A stretch of 64,000 nucleotides of DNA from Clostridia bacterium (GTDB lineage: Bacteria > Bacillota > Clostridia > Christensenellales > UMGS416): assembly GCA_016938675.1 (NCBI GenBank), contig JAFGUF010000012.1, positions 62,001-126,000 of the forward strand. The letters are read 5' to 3'. Both the position numbers and the translations under genes were made by a program. Shown piece by piece: positions 52,932 through 63,071 of this stretch. The notes beneath the pieces are model-generated. The model searched no databases, had not been told where the DNA came from, and was given only the letters and a program-made list of their open reading frames with translations. The stretch's first letter is position 1. Each line of letters begins with the position of its first letter.

Positions 52932-53900
52932 CTATTTATATGCCTTCAGCACTGTTTTTAGGTGATTTTTGTACTTTTCTGCTACACTTTCCGGCGAAAC
53001 TATCATCACGTCACTGCCAAACTGAAAAAGCCATGCAAAAAATGTGCTGCTGACAGCTACATTCACCTTAACTGCAAATGCGTTTTCTGAGTGCCTTCTT
53101 AATGTTATATCCATTCCGAATTTATCTAGAAAAGCGCCTGCTAAGTGGTTGCCTGCGGATATCACCACATCCTCATATTCGCCATGGAACATGGAAAACA
53201 CGCTGGTTGCGTAGACTGCTGCGTCCGGCTTTTGCTTGGGTATGTCTGCATCATCTGGGAGTACCTTTACATTGATCATCTTGTCTGCGCGGAAATTGGT
53301 GAATTCCTCTCGGTCTTTATCGTATGCAACCAGATAATATTTTTCATCGTCCCACAGAAGAAGCGACGGAGTGTAGATATATTCCCTGCCGCCTTTTCTC
53401 GGCACCAGGTTTTTGTTTGTGTCATATTCGCAGTACTGGAAGGATATTTTCCTGCCGTTTGCTATGGCTTCGTGTATTGCGTCAATGCTGTAGTAGAGCC
53501 TCTCATTTGCCATCTTTGCCCTGCCCGTCACAACGACCTGCCTCTGCAGCCTAGCTGCGCTGTTTATATCCGTTAATTTCTTTATCTTGTTTATCAGTTC
53601 AATGCTCTTTTTGCTGGTTATCACTCTGGAGGATAGCACAGCATCCATCAGAAGCTTTATCTCCGCCAGCTCGAAGTCCCTTGAAGCCATATAATAACCC
53701 TTGGGTTCTGCCTTGCTGTTTTGTATATCATATCCGAAAGATATCAGCGTCTCAATAGCCGAATATATGGACTTTCGCTCCATCTCCGCACCGTAATTAG
53801 CAAGCCTTTCAATCAGCTCGTTTGCGGTTAACGGGTGCTCTTCATTTGTATTTTCGATGAGTATTTTCAGCAAATACAGCATTTTTTCATTCTGCTTCAT
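52932..53900 (-). CDS. WYL-domain transcriptional regulator
   Basis: 322 residues from ATG 53900 (MKQNEK), eight bases after AAGG. The N-terminal winged helix (HPLTANELIERLANYGAEMERKSIYSAI region) is followed by a WYL domain near residues 140-310 (GRKISFQYCEYD; YTPSLLLWDDEKYYLVAYD; FTNFRADKM). WYL regulators sense nucleic-acid or nucleotide ligands and act on DNA repair or mobile elements. No target operon is adjacent. Confidence 0.92.
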   Translation of the reverse strand: MKQNEKMLYLLKILIENTNEEHPLTANELIERLANYGAEMERKSIYSAIETLISFGYDIQNSKAEPKGYYMASRDFELAEIKLLMDAVLSSRVITSKKSIELINKIKKLTDINSAARLQRQVVVTGRAKMANERLYYSIDAIHEAIANGRKISFQYCEYDTNKNLVPRKGGREYIYTPSLLLWDDEKYYLVAYDKDREEFTNFRADKMINVKVLPDDADIPKQKPDAAVYATSVFSMFHGEYEDVVISAGNHLAGAFLDKFGMDITLRRHSENAFAVKVNVAVSSTFFAWLFQFGSDVMIVSPESVAEKYKNHLKTVLKAYK

Positions 53901-54050
53901 GGTCATTACCTTTTTAATTATTATGATGTCATTTTATCATCTGGTGCATGCCTTTGCAATCCATTTACATATAAGAAAGCCAAGAAAAGCTGCTGGAATA
54001 TTTCGATATGGAGTATTATGACGACTAATATTCTTAACTGAATGCAATGT

Positions 54051-54077
54051 AAAAGCCTCGGAAAATCCGAGGCTTTT
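54051..54077. terminator. Bidirectional terminator
   Basis: AAAAGCCTCGG and CCGAGGCTTTT pair perfectly over 11 bp around AAAAT, with T-runs on both strands. It lies 33 bases after the stop of the lipoprotein gene at 54111. Confidence 0.88.
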
Positions 54078-54110
54078 TAAATTCAATATATGCTATTTTA
54101 AATATTGTTC

Positions 54111-55265
54111 TTATCCGAAGTTTGTATATACCAAAGCTGCATCAGTGTATCCTAAATCAGGATCGAAGAGATACAGGTATCCATATGCGCCGTCATATTC
54201 ATAGTCAATCATGAATGAGTATGATTCTCCGTCGGAATACAAGAAATAGATATAGCCGTCATATACATACCATTCTATCTCATAATACTCATCTTCGAAT
54301 TCGTCTTCGCCTGTATAGTATGATGAAAGGAAGATGCGATTATAAAAATCAGTATACTCATAGGAGCCATCCGGATTGTATACATATGTAGCATACCAGT
54401 CAATATCGGTAATATAGTATTCGAGCTCTGCATCTGACAGGTAGTCTGCAAGAAGAATTGAATCGCCGTAGTCAGGAACTTCCACCTGTCCGCCCATGTC
54501 CTTATATTCCATCATTCCGTCATAGGTAGTCTTTTCAAGGTATATGCCAATGCCGTTAACTGTCATTACCAGCACATTTAATCCGTCTACAGTTTCAAAG
54601 GAAAGATCAACCGTATATTCGTCGCCCTCCTCGGTGTAGTTGATAGTGTCGTCATCTAAGAATGTAAATGCATTGTTTGATGTGTCGGGCTCAAAATTAT
54701 CATAAAAATCCATTGACTGTCCGTCAAAATCAATTGCCTGTCCAAAAACTCTGTAATCATCTGAAAGCTCACCATCATATCCGCAAATCAGCCAGAATCC
54801 CTGAATCTCAGCGAGTATTTCTTCGCCCAGCTCATATGGGGTAATAACGACTTCAACTACGGTTGCAAAGGCTCTCTCCTCATAGTTGCCGCTTGCTTCC
54901 TCGGCATTTATTTCGAATTTATACCCGTCTCCTCTGCCCGCGGCATAATATTCTCCCTTTCCGTCGTCGCTTTCGTCAACCGTAATGCCATTGCCGTCAA
55001 ACAAATCTTCGTAAAAATCTATTACATCGTCAATTTCATCTTCAGTTCCGTATTTTATTACTATTTCGTCGTCGTCTTCGTCAGCTTCAAATACAATTGC
55101 GTCATCATAGATTTCCAGCTCCTTGTCGGGATAATCTCTGCTGTATTTTACTCCGTCCACATATTCATCCGGAAGAGGATCGAGAATATTTGTGATTACT
55201 GCGCATCCGCTCAGCAGCATAGCAGCACTCATCATTAAAACCAAAAGTAATGTAATCTTTTTCAT
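54111..55265 (-). CDS. Acidic lipoprotein, unknown function
   Basis: 384 residues from ATG 55265 (MKKITL); a GTG three codons upstream is a possible alternative. The signal peptide ends in the lipobox MLLSGC (Cys21). The mature protein is very acidic and Tyr-rich (DEDDDEIVIKYGTEDEID), with repeated short beta-type segments such as YEYTDFYNRIFL. No family recognised. It stands alone between a bidirectional terminator and a small XRE gene. Confidence 0.7.
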   Translation of the reverse strand: MKKITLLLVLMMSAAMLLSGCAVITNILDPLPDEYVDGVKYSRDYPDKELEIYDDAIVFEADEDDDEIVIKYGTEDEIDDVIDFYEDLFDGNGITVDESDDGKGEYYAAGRGDGYKFEINAEEASGNYEERAFATVVEVVITPYELGEEILAEIQGFWLICGYDGELSDDYRVFGQAIDFDGQSMDFYDNFEPDTSNNAFTFLDDDTINYTEEGDEYTVDLSFETVDGLNVLVMTVNGIGIYLEKTTYDGMMEYKDMGGQVEVPDYGDSILLADYLSDAELEYYITDIDWYATYVYNPDGSYEYTDFYNRIFLSSYYTGEDEFEDEYYEIEWYVYDGYIYFLYSDGESYSFMIDYEYDGAYGYLYLFDPDLGYTDAALVYTNFG

Positions 55266-55363
55266 ATCTCCCACACTTTCTTTTTGTTTATTTAAAGAAT
55301 AATTATATCATAAAATACAGTATTTGTTTATTTTTATTTAGCTTTTCGGTCTTTTGACACACA

Positions 55364-55405
55364 AAAAAGCGCCTGATTCCGGCATAAAAGCCGTATTAAG
55401 CGCTT
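55364..55405 (-). terminator. Terminator of the XRE membrane regulator gene
   Basis: Outer stem AAAGCGC/GCGCTTT and inner stem CGGC/GCCG, followed on the minus strand by TTTTTT. It starts 17 bases after the stop codon. Confidence 0.75.
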
Positions 55406-55421
55406 TAGTACTATATAGCTG

Positions 55422-55832
55422 TCATTTTCTGCTGGTTATGACAGGTATGTAATAAAAAATTGGTATAATGAGAAATGCTACCCATGATATTGCCCATCCG
55501 CCATATATAAAATTCCACAAAAAGAAGATTATTATAGCAAGCACCGATCCGATAGCCGCCCATGCCTCCTGCTTTTTCTTGATTCTGTTTTTGTACTCCC
55601 TGTTTTCAATGGCTTTGTCGCTTATTTCTATATCTCCGTTTAGTATTTCATCAATGCTGATACCATAAAGCTCAGACAGTGCAATAAAGTTGTCGGTATC
55701 AGGCGATGATTCCGCTCTCTCCCATTTTGATACGGCCTGCCTTGATACCCCCAGCCTCTCTGCAAGTGTCTCCTGAGATAGGCCGTGGCTTTTTCTTAGC
55801 TTGACCAGTTGGTTTGCTGTCTCGACGTTCAT
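55422..55832 (-). CDS. XRE-family regulator with two C-terminal membrane helices
   Basis: 136 residues. XRE helix-turn-helix at about residues 8-62 (LRKSHGLSQETLAERLGVSRQAVSKWERAESSPDT). After a linker come two hydrophobic segments near 92-132, so the DNA-binding domain is tethered to the membrane. This layout is common in Firmicutes; the signal is unknown. A terminator follows. Confidence 0.9.
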   Translation of the reverse strand: MNVETANQLVKLRKSHGLSQETLAERLGVSRQAVSKWERAESSPDTDNFIALSELYGISIDEILNGDIEISDKAIENREYKNRIKKKQEAWAAIGSVLAIIIFFLWNFIYGGWAISWVAFLIIPIFYYIPVITSRK

Positions 55833-55950
55833 AAGCGCCTCCTTTTTTTGATTTTATTGTACCTTTGTTGTGTGGCGCTTTCCACCAAGTCTGCTTTCAT
55901 TTTTCGCAACTATTGGTTGCATTAGCATGAAAATGCTCTGTTTAGGGCGT

Positions 55951-56874
55951 TTATGTGTGATTCTCCGTTTGTTCTGCCTGCTCGGCCAGCGGCAAATCCC
56001 TCTTACGGTATGTGGAAAGATAAACTGCAGCCACGACCAGTATTCCGCCTATTATCTCATTAGGCCTGAGGTACTCCTTCAATATTATCATCGAGGCGAT
56101 TACCGTAATAATGGGCTGAATGTTGATAAAAAGCGTCGTTGTAACCATTCCAAGGCTTTTGAAAGCATACATATACAAAAGTATGCCGATTGCAGAGCAG
56201 AAAACAGCTAGAAAGAGCAGATGCGACCCTAATTCTAAATTGATGACCGGCATGCCTTCACCCGTAAAAAGGAATATTGCAATCAGTGATACAGCTCCTG
56301 AAGTCATTTGAACAGACGTGATGGCAAGGGGCGAATAATGCTCGTACAAAGGAAATGTGATATAGTTAAACACCACCCATGAAAGCGCTGCCCCCAGCAT
56401 AAAAACATACCCTATCAATTTGCCTGTCATCTCAATCTTTTCAAACCCTATCCCCATTACTGCCGCCACACCTGCAAGGGACATTATGACGCCCAGTATT
56501 TTAAAGAGCGTCAGGCTTTCTCTGCCGGATACCCTCTGAATGATCAGCGACATTACAGGTATTGCTGCGAGTATTATGGCCGCCAACGCCGGGGAAGTAT
56601 ATTTCACCCCATAGATTTCGCACACAAAATAGCACACTATGCCCACAAATCCGCTCAATATTAGCCGCGGCAAGTGCTTTGGGTTGACTTTTGTGTTTTT
56701 CTCCTTCAGCTTCCATATAACCATCAGTATAGCCGCCGCAATTATGCAGCGAAGCATAGCCAGAGTAACAGGCTGCATATACCGAAGGCAAACTGCCGTT
56801 GAAAGATAGCTGAACCCCCAGAAACTGACTGATAGTATTATTGCAACGTAGGGAAATATCCCTTTTTTGTTCAT
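55951..56874 (-). CDS. EamA/DMT-family transporter
   Basis: 307 residues from ATG 56874 (MNKKGIF), with AAGGGG upstream; the Met 48 bases earlier has no ribosome site. About ten membrane helices in two EamA repeats (ALSWVVFNYITFPLYEHYSPL; FINIQPIITVIASMIILKEYLRPNE). Exporters of amino acids or metabolites are typical; the substrate is unknown. Unlike the EamA gene at 6257 it has no His-rich tail. Confidence 0.9.
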   Translation of the reverse strand: MNKKGIFPYVAIILSVSFWGFSYLSTAVCLRYMQPVTLAMLRCIIAAAILMVIWKLKEKNTKVNPKHLPRLILSGFVGIVCYFVCEIYGVKYTSPALAAIILAAIPVMSLIIQRVSGRESLTLFKILGVIMSLAGVAAVMGIGFEKIEMTGKLIGYVFMLGAALSWVVFNYITFPLYEHYSPLAITSVQMTSGAVSLIAIFLFTGEGMPVINLELGSHLLFLAVFCSAIGILLYMYAFKSLGMVTTTLFINIQPIITVIASMIILKEYLRPNEIIGGILVVAAVYLSTYRKRDLPLAEQAEQTENHT

Positions 56875-56984
56875 ATATTTTAATCCCCTTTTAGATGGGT
56901 ATATATTATCATATTGCTGCATTATAATAAAGTGGAGTTTTTAGTAAAAGAGTTAAGGAAAAGCTTGCTTTAGTGCTAAAGTGC

Positions 56985-57400
56985 CTATCACCCTTCCGCC
57001 CTCATTCTTCAGGCACCTCGGCTTTCACAATTTCTACGAAATTGCTTGCGCCCAGCGCCTCAATGGGAGGCTTATCGAAAAATATGCAATTCTAACTATA
57101 AGGCTCCCCTTAAGGGGAGCTGTTGAGCGCAGCGAAACTGAAGGGTGTCGCTACCCTTTTTAGTGGCTTTCAGGGGAATGGAGAAGTGAACTGCTCGCCT
57201 TTCCGACCTCTCTGCCTTCCTTCGTCAGGCATCTCCCCTTAAAAGGGGAGACTTATCGCTGCATAAACTAAGTTAATTATGAGGCTCTCCTTGTAGGAGA
57301 GCCCGACTAATAATTAAAGTAGAACGAAATTCCCCGCCTCCCATAATCAGGGGAGGTGGCGCCCGCAGGCGTCGGAGGGGTTTTTATTCTATATTAACAA
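56985..57400. repeat. Mosaic of dispersed repeats upstream of speA
   Basis: At least four elements lie head to tail. GGCTCCCCTTAAGGGGAGCTG begins a family B copy near 57100 that ends in AGGGTGTCGCTACCCTTTTT. A second, inverted copy lies near 57207-57251 (TCTCCCCTTAAAAGGGGAGA). A short GGCTCTCC/GGAGAGCC stem lies at 57282-57303. A family C copy lies at 57337-57389 (CCTCCCATAATCAGG ... GTCGGAGG). No credible gene is present between 56875 and 57569; the speA promoter probably includes TATAAT at 57499-57504, with a poor -35. Confidence 0.65.
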
Positions 57401-57569
57401 AACCCTCCTAAGACGTCCCCCTTGGAATAGCTAAAGCCAATTTTTAAATAAAACTAAAGAAAAATCAAAATACCTCTTTTATAATATTTAAAAGGTAGTA
57501 TAATCTAAATTGATATGTGAAAATATATCGGGTGAATATTATATTTTTATTTATGAGAGGATAAAAAGA

Positions 57570-59504
57570 GTGAACAACAACCAGGTTTTGGACAGATGGA
57601 CAAAAGAAAAATCAGAAGAGCTATATAATATAAAGAATTGGAGCTCAAAATACTTTGCGGTAAATAAAAAAGGCGAAGTCACAGTTAATCCGTATAAAAG
57701 AGACGACACGGCCTCTGTAAGCCTGCTTGACATCATATCAGGCCTGCAGGAGCGAGGCATAGATATGCCGGTTCTTTTAAGGTTTGAAAATATTCTGGAT
57801 TCCCAGATTACATTCATAAATAATGCTTTTAACAACGCAATGAAAAAGCTGGAATACAAGGGCAAATACCGCGGCGTATACCCCATCAAGGTAAACCAGC
57901 AGCAGCAGGTTGTCGAGGAGGTCGCGAAATTCGGCCAGAGATACCACCACGGCTTGGAGGTAGGCAGCAAGGCCGAGCTGATAGCCGCGCTCTCTGCCAT
58001 GAAGGACAAGGAAGCAGCCCTGGTATGCAACGGCTACAAGGACACCGAATTCATAAACCTTGGGCTATATGCTACCAAGCTTGGTTTTAAATGCTTTTTC
58101 GTTATAGAGATGCAAAATGAGCTCGACATTATTTTAGAGCATGCTAAAAGGCTGAAAGTTGAGCCGCATATCGGCGTAAGAATAAAGCTATCATCCACAG
58201 CGGGCGGACACTGGTCCGAGTCATCAGGTGACAGGAGCATATTCGGGCTTAATACCGCTCAGCTGATAGAAATAGTGGATAAGCTAAAGTCGCAGAATAT
58301 GCTGCACTGCCTGAAGCTGCTGCACTATCACCTTGGCTCCCAGGTTCCCAATATCAGGGATATCCGTTCAGCTGTACTGGAGGCCGCAAGAGTATATGCA
58401 GAGCTTAAAAACGAAGGCGCAGCAATGGGCTATCTGGATTTAGGCGGCGGACTGGCTGTGGACTACGACGGCTCCCAGACCAACTACTCAAGCAGCCGAA
58501 ACTACACAGTGGATGAATACTGCGCGGACGTTGTGGAGGCCGTAATGCACGTGCTGGACAAGGTCGGCATTGAGCACCCGACCATAATGACGGAGTCCGG
58601 CCGCGCACTGGTTGCATACTATTCCGTGCTGGTATTCAACGTACTGGATGTTGCAGAGTTTGAGAAATTCGAAACGCTGCAAGTGCCGCCTGAGGATGCC
58701 AACGAAACCATAAAGAGCCTGTATGAAACCAGCCTCAATATAAGCCCAAAGAACATTCAGGAGTGCTACAATGACGCGCTATACTACAGAGACCAGATCA
58801 GAGAGATGTTCAACCATGGGCGCATTTCGCTGCGCGAGAGGGCAATGAGCGAAAAAATATTCTGGAATATAATAAATGACATAGCAAAAACCAAGAAAAA
58901 GGTGCGCTTTGCGCCGGAGGAGCTTGAAAACCTGGAGTCAGCCATTGCGGATATCTATTACTGCAATTTTTCATTGTTCCAGTCCATACCTGACAGCTGG
59001 GCAATAGACCAGCTCTTCCCTATAATGCCCCTGCAGAGGCTGAACGAATGCCCCGCCACCAACGCAGTGCTTGCAGACATCACCTGCGACTGCGACGGCA
59101 AGATAGACCAGTTCATTGACCTCCATGACATCAAAAAAACCCTGCCGGTGCATAAGATAGCAGACGGCGAGGACTACTACCTGGGCGTATTTTTGGTGGG
59201 AGCCTATCAGGAGACCCTGGGAGACCTGCACAATCTTTTCGGCGACACCAACGTCGTCAGCATCAAGATCGATGAAAACGGCGGCTACGACCTTGTCAGC
59301 GAAATACAGGGCGACACCGTAGCAGACGTATTATCCTATGTGGAATTCGACATCAAGCAGATGCGCCGGAATTTCCGCCAGACGTCCGAGCAGGCTGTAA
59401 AGGAAGGCAAAATACTCCTCAGCGAGCAGCGCACCATTATGGATGCTTTTGACGTGGGCCTTGCAGGATACACCTACTACGAAAAGGATGAGAAGAATGC
59501 TTAA
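57570..59504 (+). CDS. speA: Biosynthetic arginine decarboxylase
   Basis: 644 residues from GTG 57570, eight bases after GAGAGG; an upstream ATG at 57510 lacks a ribosome site. Alanine-racemase-type PLP fold with the lysine in YPIKVNQQQ, the substrate-site LEVGSKAEL, and a GGGLAVDYDG phosphate-binding loop. Length matches SpeA. It converts arginine to agmatine, feeding SpeB, whose start codon lies inside the end of speA (8-base overlap). Confidence 0.95.
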   Translation: MNNNQVLDRWTKEKSEELYNIKNWSSKYFAVNKKGEVTVNPYKRDDTASVSLLDIISGLQERGIDMPVLLRFENILDSQITFINNAFNNAMKKLEYKGKYRGVYPIKVNQQQQVVEEVAKFGQRYHHGLEVGSKAELIAALSAMKDKEAALVCNGYKDTEFINLGLYATKLGFKCFFVIEMQNELDIILEHAKRLKVEPHIGVRIKLSSTAGGHWSESSGDRSIFGLNTAQLIEIVDKLKSQNMLHCLKLLHYHLGSQVPNIRDIRSAVLEAARVYAELKNEGAAMGYLDLGGGLAVDYDGSQTNYSSSRNYTVDEYCADVVEAVMHVLDKVGIEHPTIMTESGRALVAYYSVLVFNVLDVAEFEKFETLQVPPEDANETIKSLYETSLNISPKNIQECYNDALYYRDQIREMFNHGRISLRERAMSEKIFWNIINDIAKTKKKVRFAPEELENLESAIADIYYCNFSLFQSIPDSWAIDQLFPIMPLQRLNECPATNAVLADITCDCDGKIDQFIDLHDIKKTLPVHKIADGEDYYLGVFLVGAYQETLGDLHNLFGDTNVVSIKIDENGGYDLVSEIQGDTVADVLSYVEFDIKQMRRNFRQTSEQAVKEGKILLSEQRTIMDAFDVGLAGYTYYEKDEKNA

Positions 59505-60345
59505 GGATAAAAAACCGCAGAGCGAATTTTTCTACTGCTCATATGACGAATGCGAAATTGCAGTATTCGGCATTCCCTATGACGGCACAGCCAGCTATCG
59601 CCCCGGCACAAGATTCGGCCCCGACGCCATACGCAACGAAATGTACGGCCTGGAGACATACAGCCCGTATCTTGATAAGGATCTGAATGATTACAGAGTG
59701 TGCGACCTAGGCGACCTGGAGATACCCTTCGGCAACAGGGAAGGCGTGCTTCAAGAGGCGGCATTTGAAACAAAGAGCATACTGCAGGACAATAAAAAAA
59801 TAGTTATGCTGGGCGGAGAGCATCTGGTCAGCTACCCTGTAATAAAGGAGCTTCACCAAAAATACAGTGACCTGCACGTCATTCATTTCGACGCCCACAC
59901 GGATCTGCGGGATGAATTCTTCGGCGAAGCGTTTTCCCATGCGACAGTAATAAAGCGTGTGCACGATTTTTTAGGCGACGACAGGATATATCAGTTCGGC
60001 ATAAGGAGCGGCACAAAGAAGGAGTTTGAGTTCGGCCGAGCCCACACCAATCTTCATGCCTTTGATACTGAAGGGCTTAAGGATGCTGTAAGCAAGCTTA
60101 AAGGCAAGAGCGTATATATAACAATAGACCTTGACGTACTAGACCCATCCATATTCCCCGGCACAGGCACGCCGGAAGCGGGCGGCATAACATTCAAGGA
60201 GATGATGGAGGCGATAAAGGACATGAACGGGCTCAATATTGTGGGCGCTGACATCGTGGAGCTATCCCCCCATTATGACGCAAGCGGCGTATCCACAGCA
60301 GTCGCATGCAAAATACTTAGAGAATTACTGCTAATTATGGCATAA
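59497..60345 (+). CDS. speB: Agmatinase
   Basis: 282 residues from ATG 59497, overlapping the speA stop by 8 bases. The manganese ligands of the ureohydrolase family are visible: GGEHLVS, DAHTDLR and DLDVLDPS. It hydrolyses agmatine to putrescine and urea. With speA and the next two genes it forms an arginine-to-spermidine route. Confidence 0.95.
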   Translation: MLKDKKPQSEFFYCSYDECEIAVFGIPYDGTASYRPGTRFGPDAIRNEMYGLETYSPYLDKDLNDYRVCDLGDLEIPFGNREGVLQEAAFETKSILQDNKKIVMLGGEHLVSYPVIKELHQKYSDLHVIHFDAHTDLRDEFFGEAFSHATVIKRVHDFLGDDRIYQFGIRSGTKKEFEFGRAHTNLHAFDTEGLKDAVSKLKGKSVYITIDLDVLDPSIFPGTGTPEAGGITFKEMMEAIKDMNGLNIVGADIVELSPHYDASGVSTAVACKILRELLLIMA

Positions 60346-60375
60346 ATATTAAACCATCATTCGGAGGTAAATTAA

Positions 60376-61575
60376 ATGGCAAAAGTTATGATTATTGGCG
60401 CAGGCGGAGTATCCAACGTGGTAGTGCATAAGTGCGCGCAGAACGCTGATGTATTTGAGGAGATACTGCTGGCATCACGCACAAAATCAAAGTGCGACGC
60501 CATTAAAGAAAGCGTAAAAAACACAAAATCAAAGATAACAACGGCTCAGGTGAACGCCGACAACACAGAAGAATTAGTAAAGCTAATCAATGAGTTCAAG
60601 CCGGAGCTTGTAATAAACGTTGCCCTGCCCTATCAGGATTTGACCATTATGGATGCATGCCTTGAAACAGGAGTGCACTATCTGGACACAGCCAACTATG
60701 AGCCGCCTGAAGTGCCTAAATTTGAGTACAAATGGCAGTGGGCATACAAAGAGAAATTCGAGAAGGCAGGCCTGACTGCTGTGCTTGGCAGCGGATTCGA
60801 CCCCGGCGTAACGGGCGTCTTCTGCGCATATGCTCAAAAGCACTATTTTGATGAAATAGACTATATTGATATACTGGACGCCAACGGCGGCGACCATGGC
60901 TACCCCTTCGCGACCAACTTCAACCCGGAAATAAATATCCGCGAAATTACAGCAAACGGCAGATATTATAAGAATGGCGAATGGCTGGAAACGCAGCCTC
61001 TGGAATTCAAGAGGGAATTCACCTTCGACCAGATCGGCGAAAAGGACATGTACCTTTTGTATCATGAGGAGCTGGAATCATTAAGCAAAAACATAGAAGG
61101 CGTAAAGCAGATAAGATTCTGGATGACCTTCTCGCAGAACTACATTAACCACTTAACAGTGCTGCAGAATGTGGGCATGACATCCATTGAGCCCATTAAT
61201 TTCGAGGGGAAAATGATACAGCCGCTGCAGTTTCTTAAAGCTGTACTTCCCGATCCTGCATCCCTTGGCCCGCGAACAAAGGGCAAGACAAACATCGGCT
61301 GCATCATACGGGGCAGAAAAGACGGGCAGGAAAAGAAATACTATGTATACAATGTATGCGACCATCAGGAAGCATACAGCGAAGTCGGCAGCCAGGCAAT
61401 ATCCTACACTACAGGAGTGCCTGCCATGATTGGCGCGATGATGATACTAAAAGGCCTTTGGAAGAAGCCCGGCGTATACAACGTGGAGGAGTTCGACCCC
61501 GATCCTTTCATGGATGAACTCAACAAACAGGGACTGCCTTGGCAGGTAGACTTCAGCCCAGTAATACCCGAATGA
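60376..61575 (+). CDS. Carboxynorspermidine/carboxyspermidine dehydrogenase
   Basis: 399 residues, preceded by CGGAGG. Rossmann start MIIGAGGVSNVVVHK near residue 5, and saccharopine-dehydrogenase-like fold with LDTANYEPPEVPK and GSGFDPGVTGVF. This enzyme condenses putrescine (or diaminopropane) with aspartate semialdehyde and reduces the imine. Linked to speAB, carboxyspermidine is the expected product. It overlaps the decarboxylase gene as ATGA. Confidence 0.92.
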   Translation: MAKVMIIGAGGVSNVVVHKCAQNADVFEEILLASRTKSKCDAIKESVKNTKSKITTAQVNADNTEELVKLINEFKPELVINVALPYQDLTIMDACLETGVHYLDTANYEPPEVPKFEYKWQWAYKEKFEKAGLTAVLGSGFDPGVTGVFCAYAQKHYFDEIDYIDILDANGGDHGYPFATNFNPEINIREITANGRYYKNGEWLETQPLEFKREFTFDQIGEKDMYLLYHEELESLSKNIEGVKQIRFWMTFSQNYINHLTVLQNVGMTSIEPINFEGKMIQPLQFLKAVLPDPASLGPRTKGKTNIGCIIRGRKDGQEKKYYVYNVCDHQEAYSEVGSQAISYTTGVPAMIGAMMILKGLWKKPGVYNVEEFDPDPFMDELNKQGLPWQVDFSPVIPE

Positions 61576-62705
61576 TGAACTATGATTTTTCAAAACTGAA
61601 TACCCCATGCTATGTGGTCGACAAGGAACTGCTTGAAAAAAACCTTGATATATTAGGCGAAGTCCAGCGGCGCACAGGCTGCGAGATACTGCTGGCTTTG
61701 AAGGGATTTTCCATGTACTCGCTTTTCGGGCAGGTTGGCAAGCATCTTTCCGGCATAACAGCCAGCTCATTGAATGAAGCGCGCCTCGGATATGAGGAGA
61801 TGGGCAAGCAGGTGCATATATTCGCGCCCGCCTACAGAGAAGATGAATTCTACGATATTTTAAAGATTGCAGACCATATTGTCTTCAACACCTTTGACCA
61901 GTATGATCAATTCAAAGACAGAGTGCTGGCCGCTGACAAAAAAATAGAGATGGGCATACGCATAAACCCTGAGTACTCTGAAATAGAGACTGATATTTAT
62001 AATCCCTGCTTTGCAAATTCCCGCCTCGGCACTGTGCTTTCTCAGTTTGACGAAAGCCGCCTTGAGGGAATAGACGGCCTGCATTTCCATGCAATGTGCG
62101 AGCAAAACAGCGATACCTTAAGCCGGATACTTGACGTAGTTGAAGAAAAGTTCGGCAAATACATGCATCAGATGAAGTGGATAAACTTCGGCGGCGGCCA
62201 CCATATTACAAGGCCGGACTATGACATTGAGCTGCTTGTAAAATCCATTATCAGGATACGGGATAAATATAATGTTAAAGTATATCTAGAGCCCGGTGAG
62301 GCCGTTGCACTAAACACCGGCTTTTTGGTTACAACGGTTCTGGATACATTGAAAAACGGTATGGATTTAGCCATTATTGATGCATCGGCTGCCTGCCACA
62401 TGCCGGATGTAATGGAGATGCCCTACCGCCCGCAGATAATCGGCGCGGAGCTGCCCGGCGTGCTTCCCTATACTTACCGCCTCGGCGGAAATACATGCCT
62501 TGCGGGTGATGTAGTGGGCGATTATTCATTCGCTGAGCCCTTAAAGCCCGGCGACAAGCTGATATTTACGGACATGGCGCACTACACAATGGTGAAGAAC
62601 AACACATTCAACGGCATAAACCTGCCCTCCATTGCAATATACGACGAGGAGGAGATAACCTATGTCAAGGAGTTTGGGTATGAGGACTATAAGCGGAGGC
62701 TGTAG
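61572..62705 (+). CDS. nspC: Carboxynorspermidine/carboxyspermidine decarboxylase
   Basis: 377 residues from ATG 61572, overlapping the previous stop (ATGA); a second ATG follows at 61575. Fold III PLP decarboxylase: ALKGFSMYS carries the PLP lysine, with NFGGGHHITRPDYD and EPGEAVALNTG further on. It removes the carboxyl group to give spermidine. The run speA-speB-dehydrogenase-decarboxylase is the alternative spermidine pathway used by many gut bacteria. A strong terminator follows. Confidence 0.93.
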   Translation: MMNYDFSKLNTPCYVVDKELLEKNLDILGEVQRRTGCEILLALKGFSMYSLFGQVGKHLSGITASSLNEARLGYEEMGKQVHIFAPAYREDEFYDILKIADHIVFNTFDQYDQFKDRVLAADKKIEMGIRINPEYSEIETDIYNPCFANSRLGTVLSQFDESRLEGIDGLHFHAMCEQNSDTLSRILDVVEEKFGKYMHQMKWINFGGGHHITRPDYDIELLVKSIIRIRDKYNVKVYLEPGEAVALNTGFLVTTVLDTLKNGMDLAIIDASAACHMPDVMEMPYRPQIIGAELPGVLPYTYRLGGNTCLAGDVVGDYSFAEPLKPGDKLIFTDMAHYTMVKNNTFNGINLPSIAIYDEEEITYVKEFGYEDYKRRL

Positions 62706-62730
62706 GTAATTAAAAGAGAAACACAATATA

Positions 62731-62753
62731 AGCCGTCGGTAATTCCGACGGCT
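62731..62753 (+). terminator. Terminator of the polyamine operon
   Basis: AGCCGTCGG and CCGACGGCT pair perfectly around TAATT, followed by TTTTTTG. It lies 25 bases past the stop codon. Confidence 0.92.
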
Positions 62754-62955
62754 TTTTTGTAGTTTTGTGGTAGTGTGTTGTAGAGTATAAATATATCGCC
62801 TGTGAGCGGGATACCCCTCCGCCAAGCATAGCGTTGCTGGTTTTCGTCACTTATAGATTGCAAATAACTTAGGTGTAAGGCACACATTACTTTCGAAGTT
62901 CTAACGAACGTCTTTCGTAAAGTGTCGCCATCTAGTATATTGCTTTTTTAATTGT

Positions 62956-62984
62956 GAAAATATCTACCTTCGGTAGATATTTTC
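62956..62984. repeat. Perfect 13-bp hairpin with three-base loop
   Basis: GAAAATATCTACC and GGTAGATATTTTC flank TTC. It lies in a repeat-rich gene-free interval (62760-63230). No T-run follows on either strand, so it is more likely part of a repeat or RNA fold than a terminator. Confidence 0.6.
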
Positions 62985-63071
62985 CTTTCGCTCATCGCAG
63001 CCTGCTTCGCAGACGTGCTTGCCGTCCCTTTACATGGTAGGCTTAACGGATAATATACATTATTCAAATGC

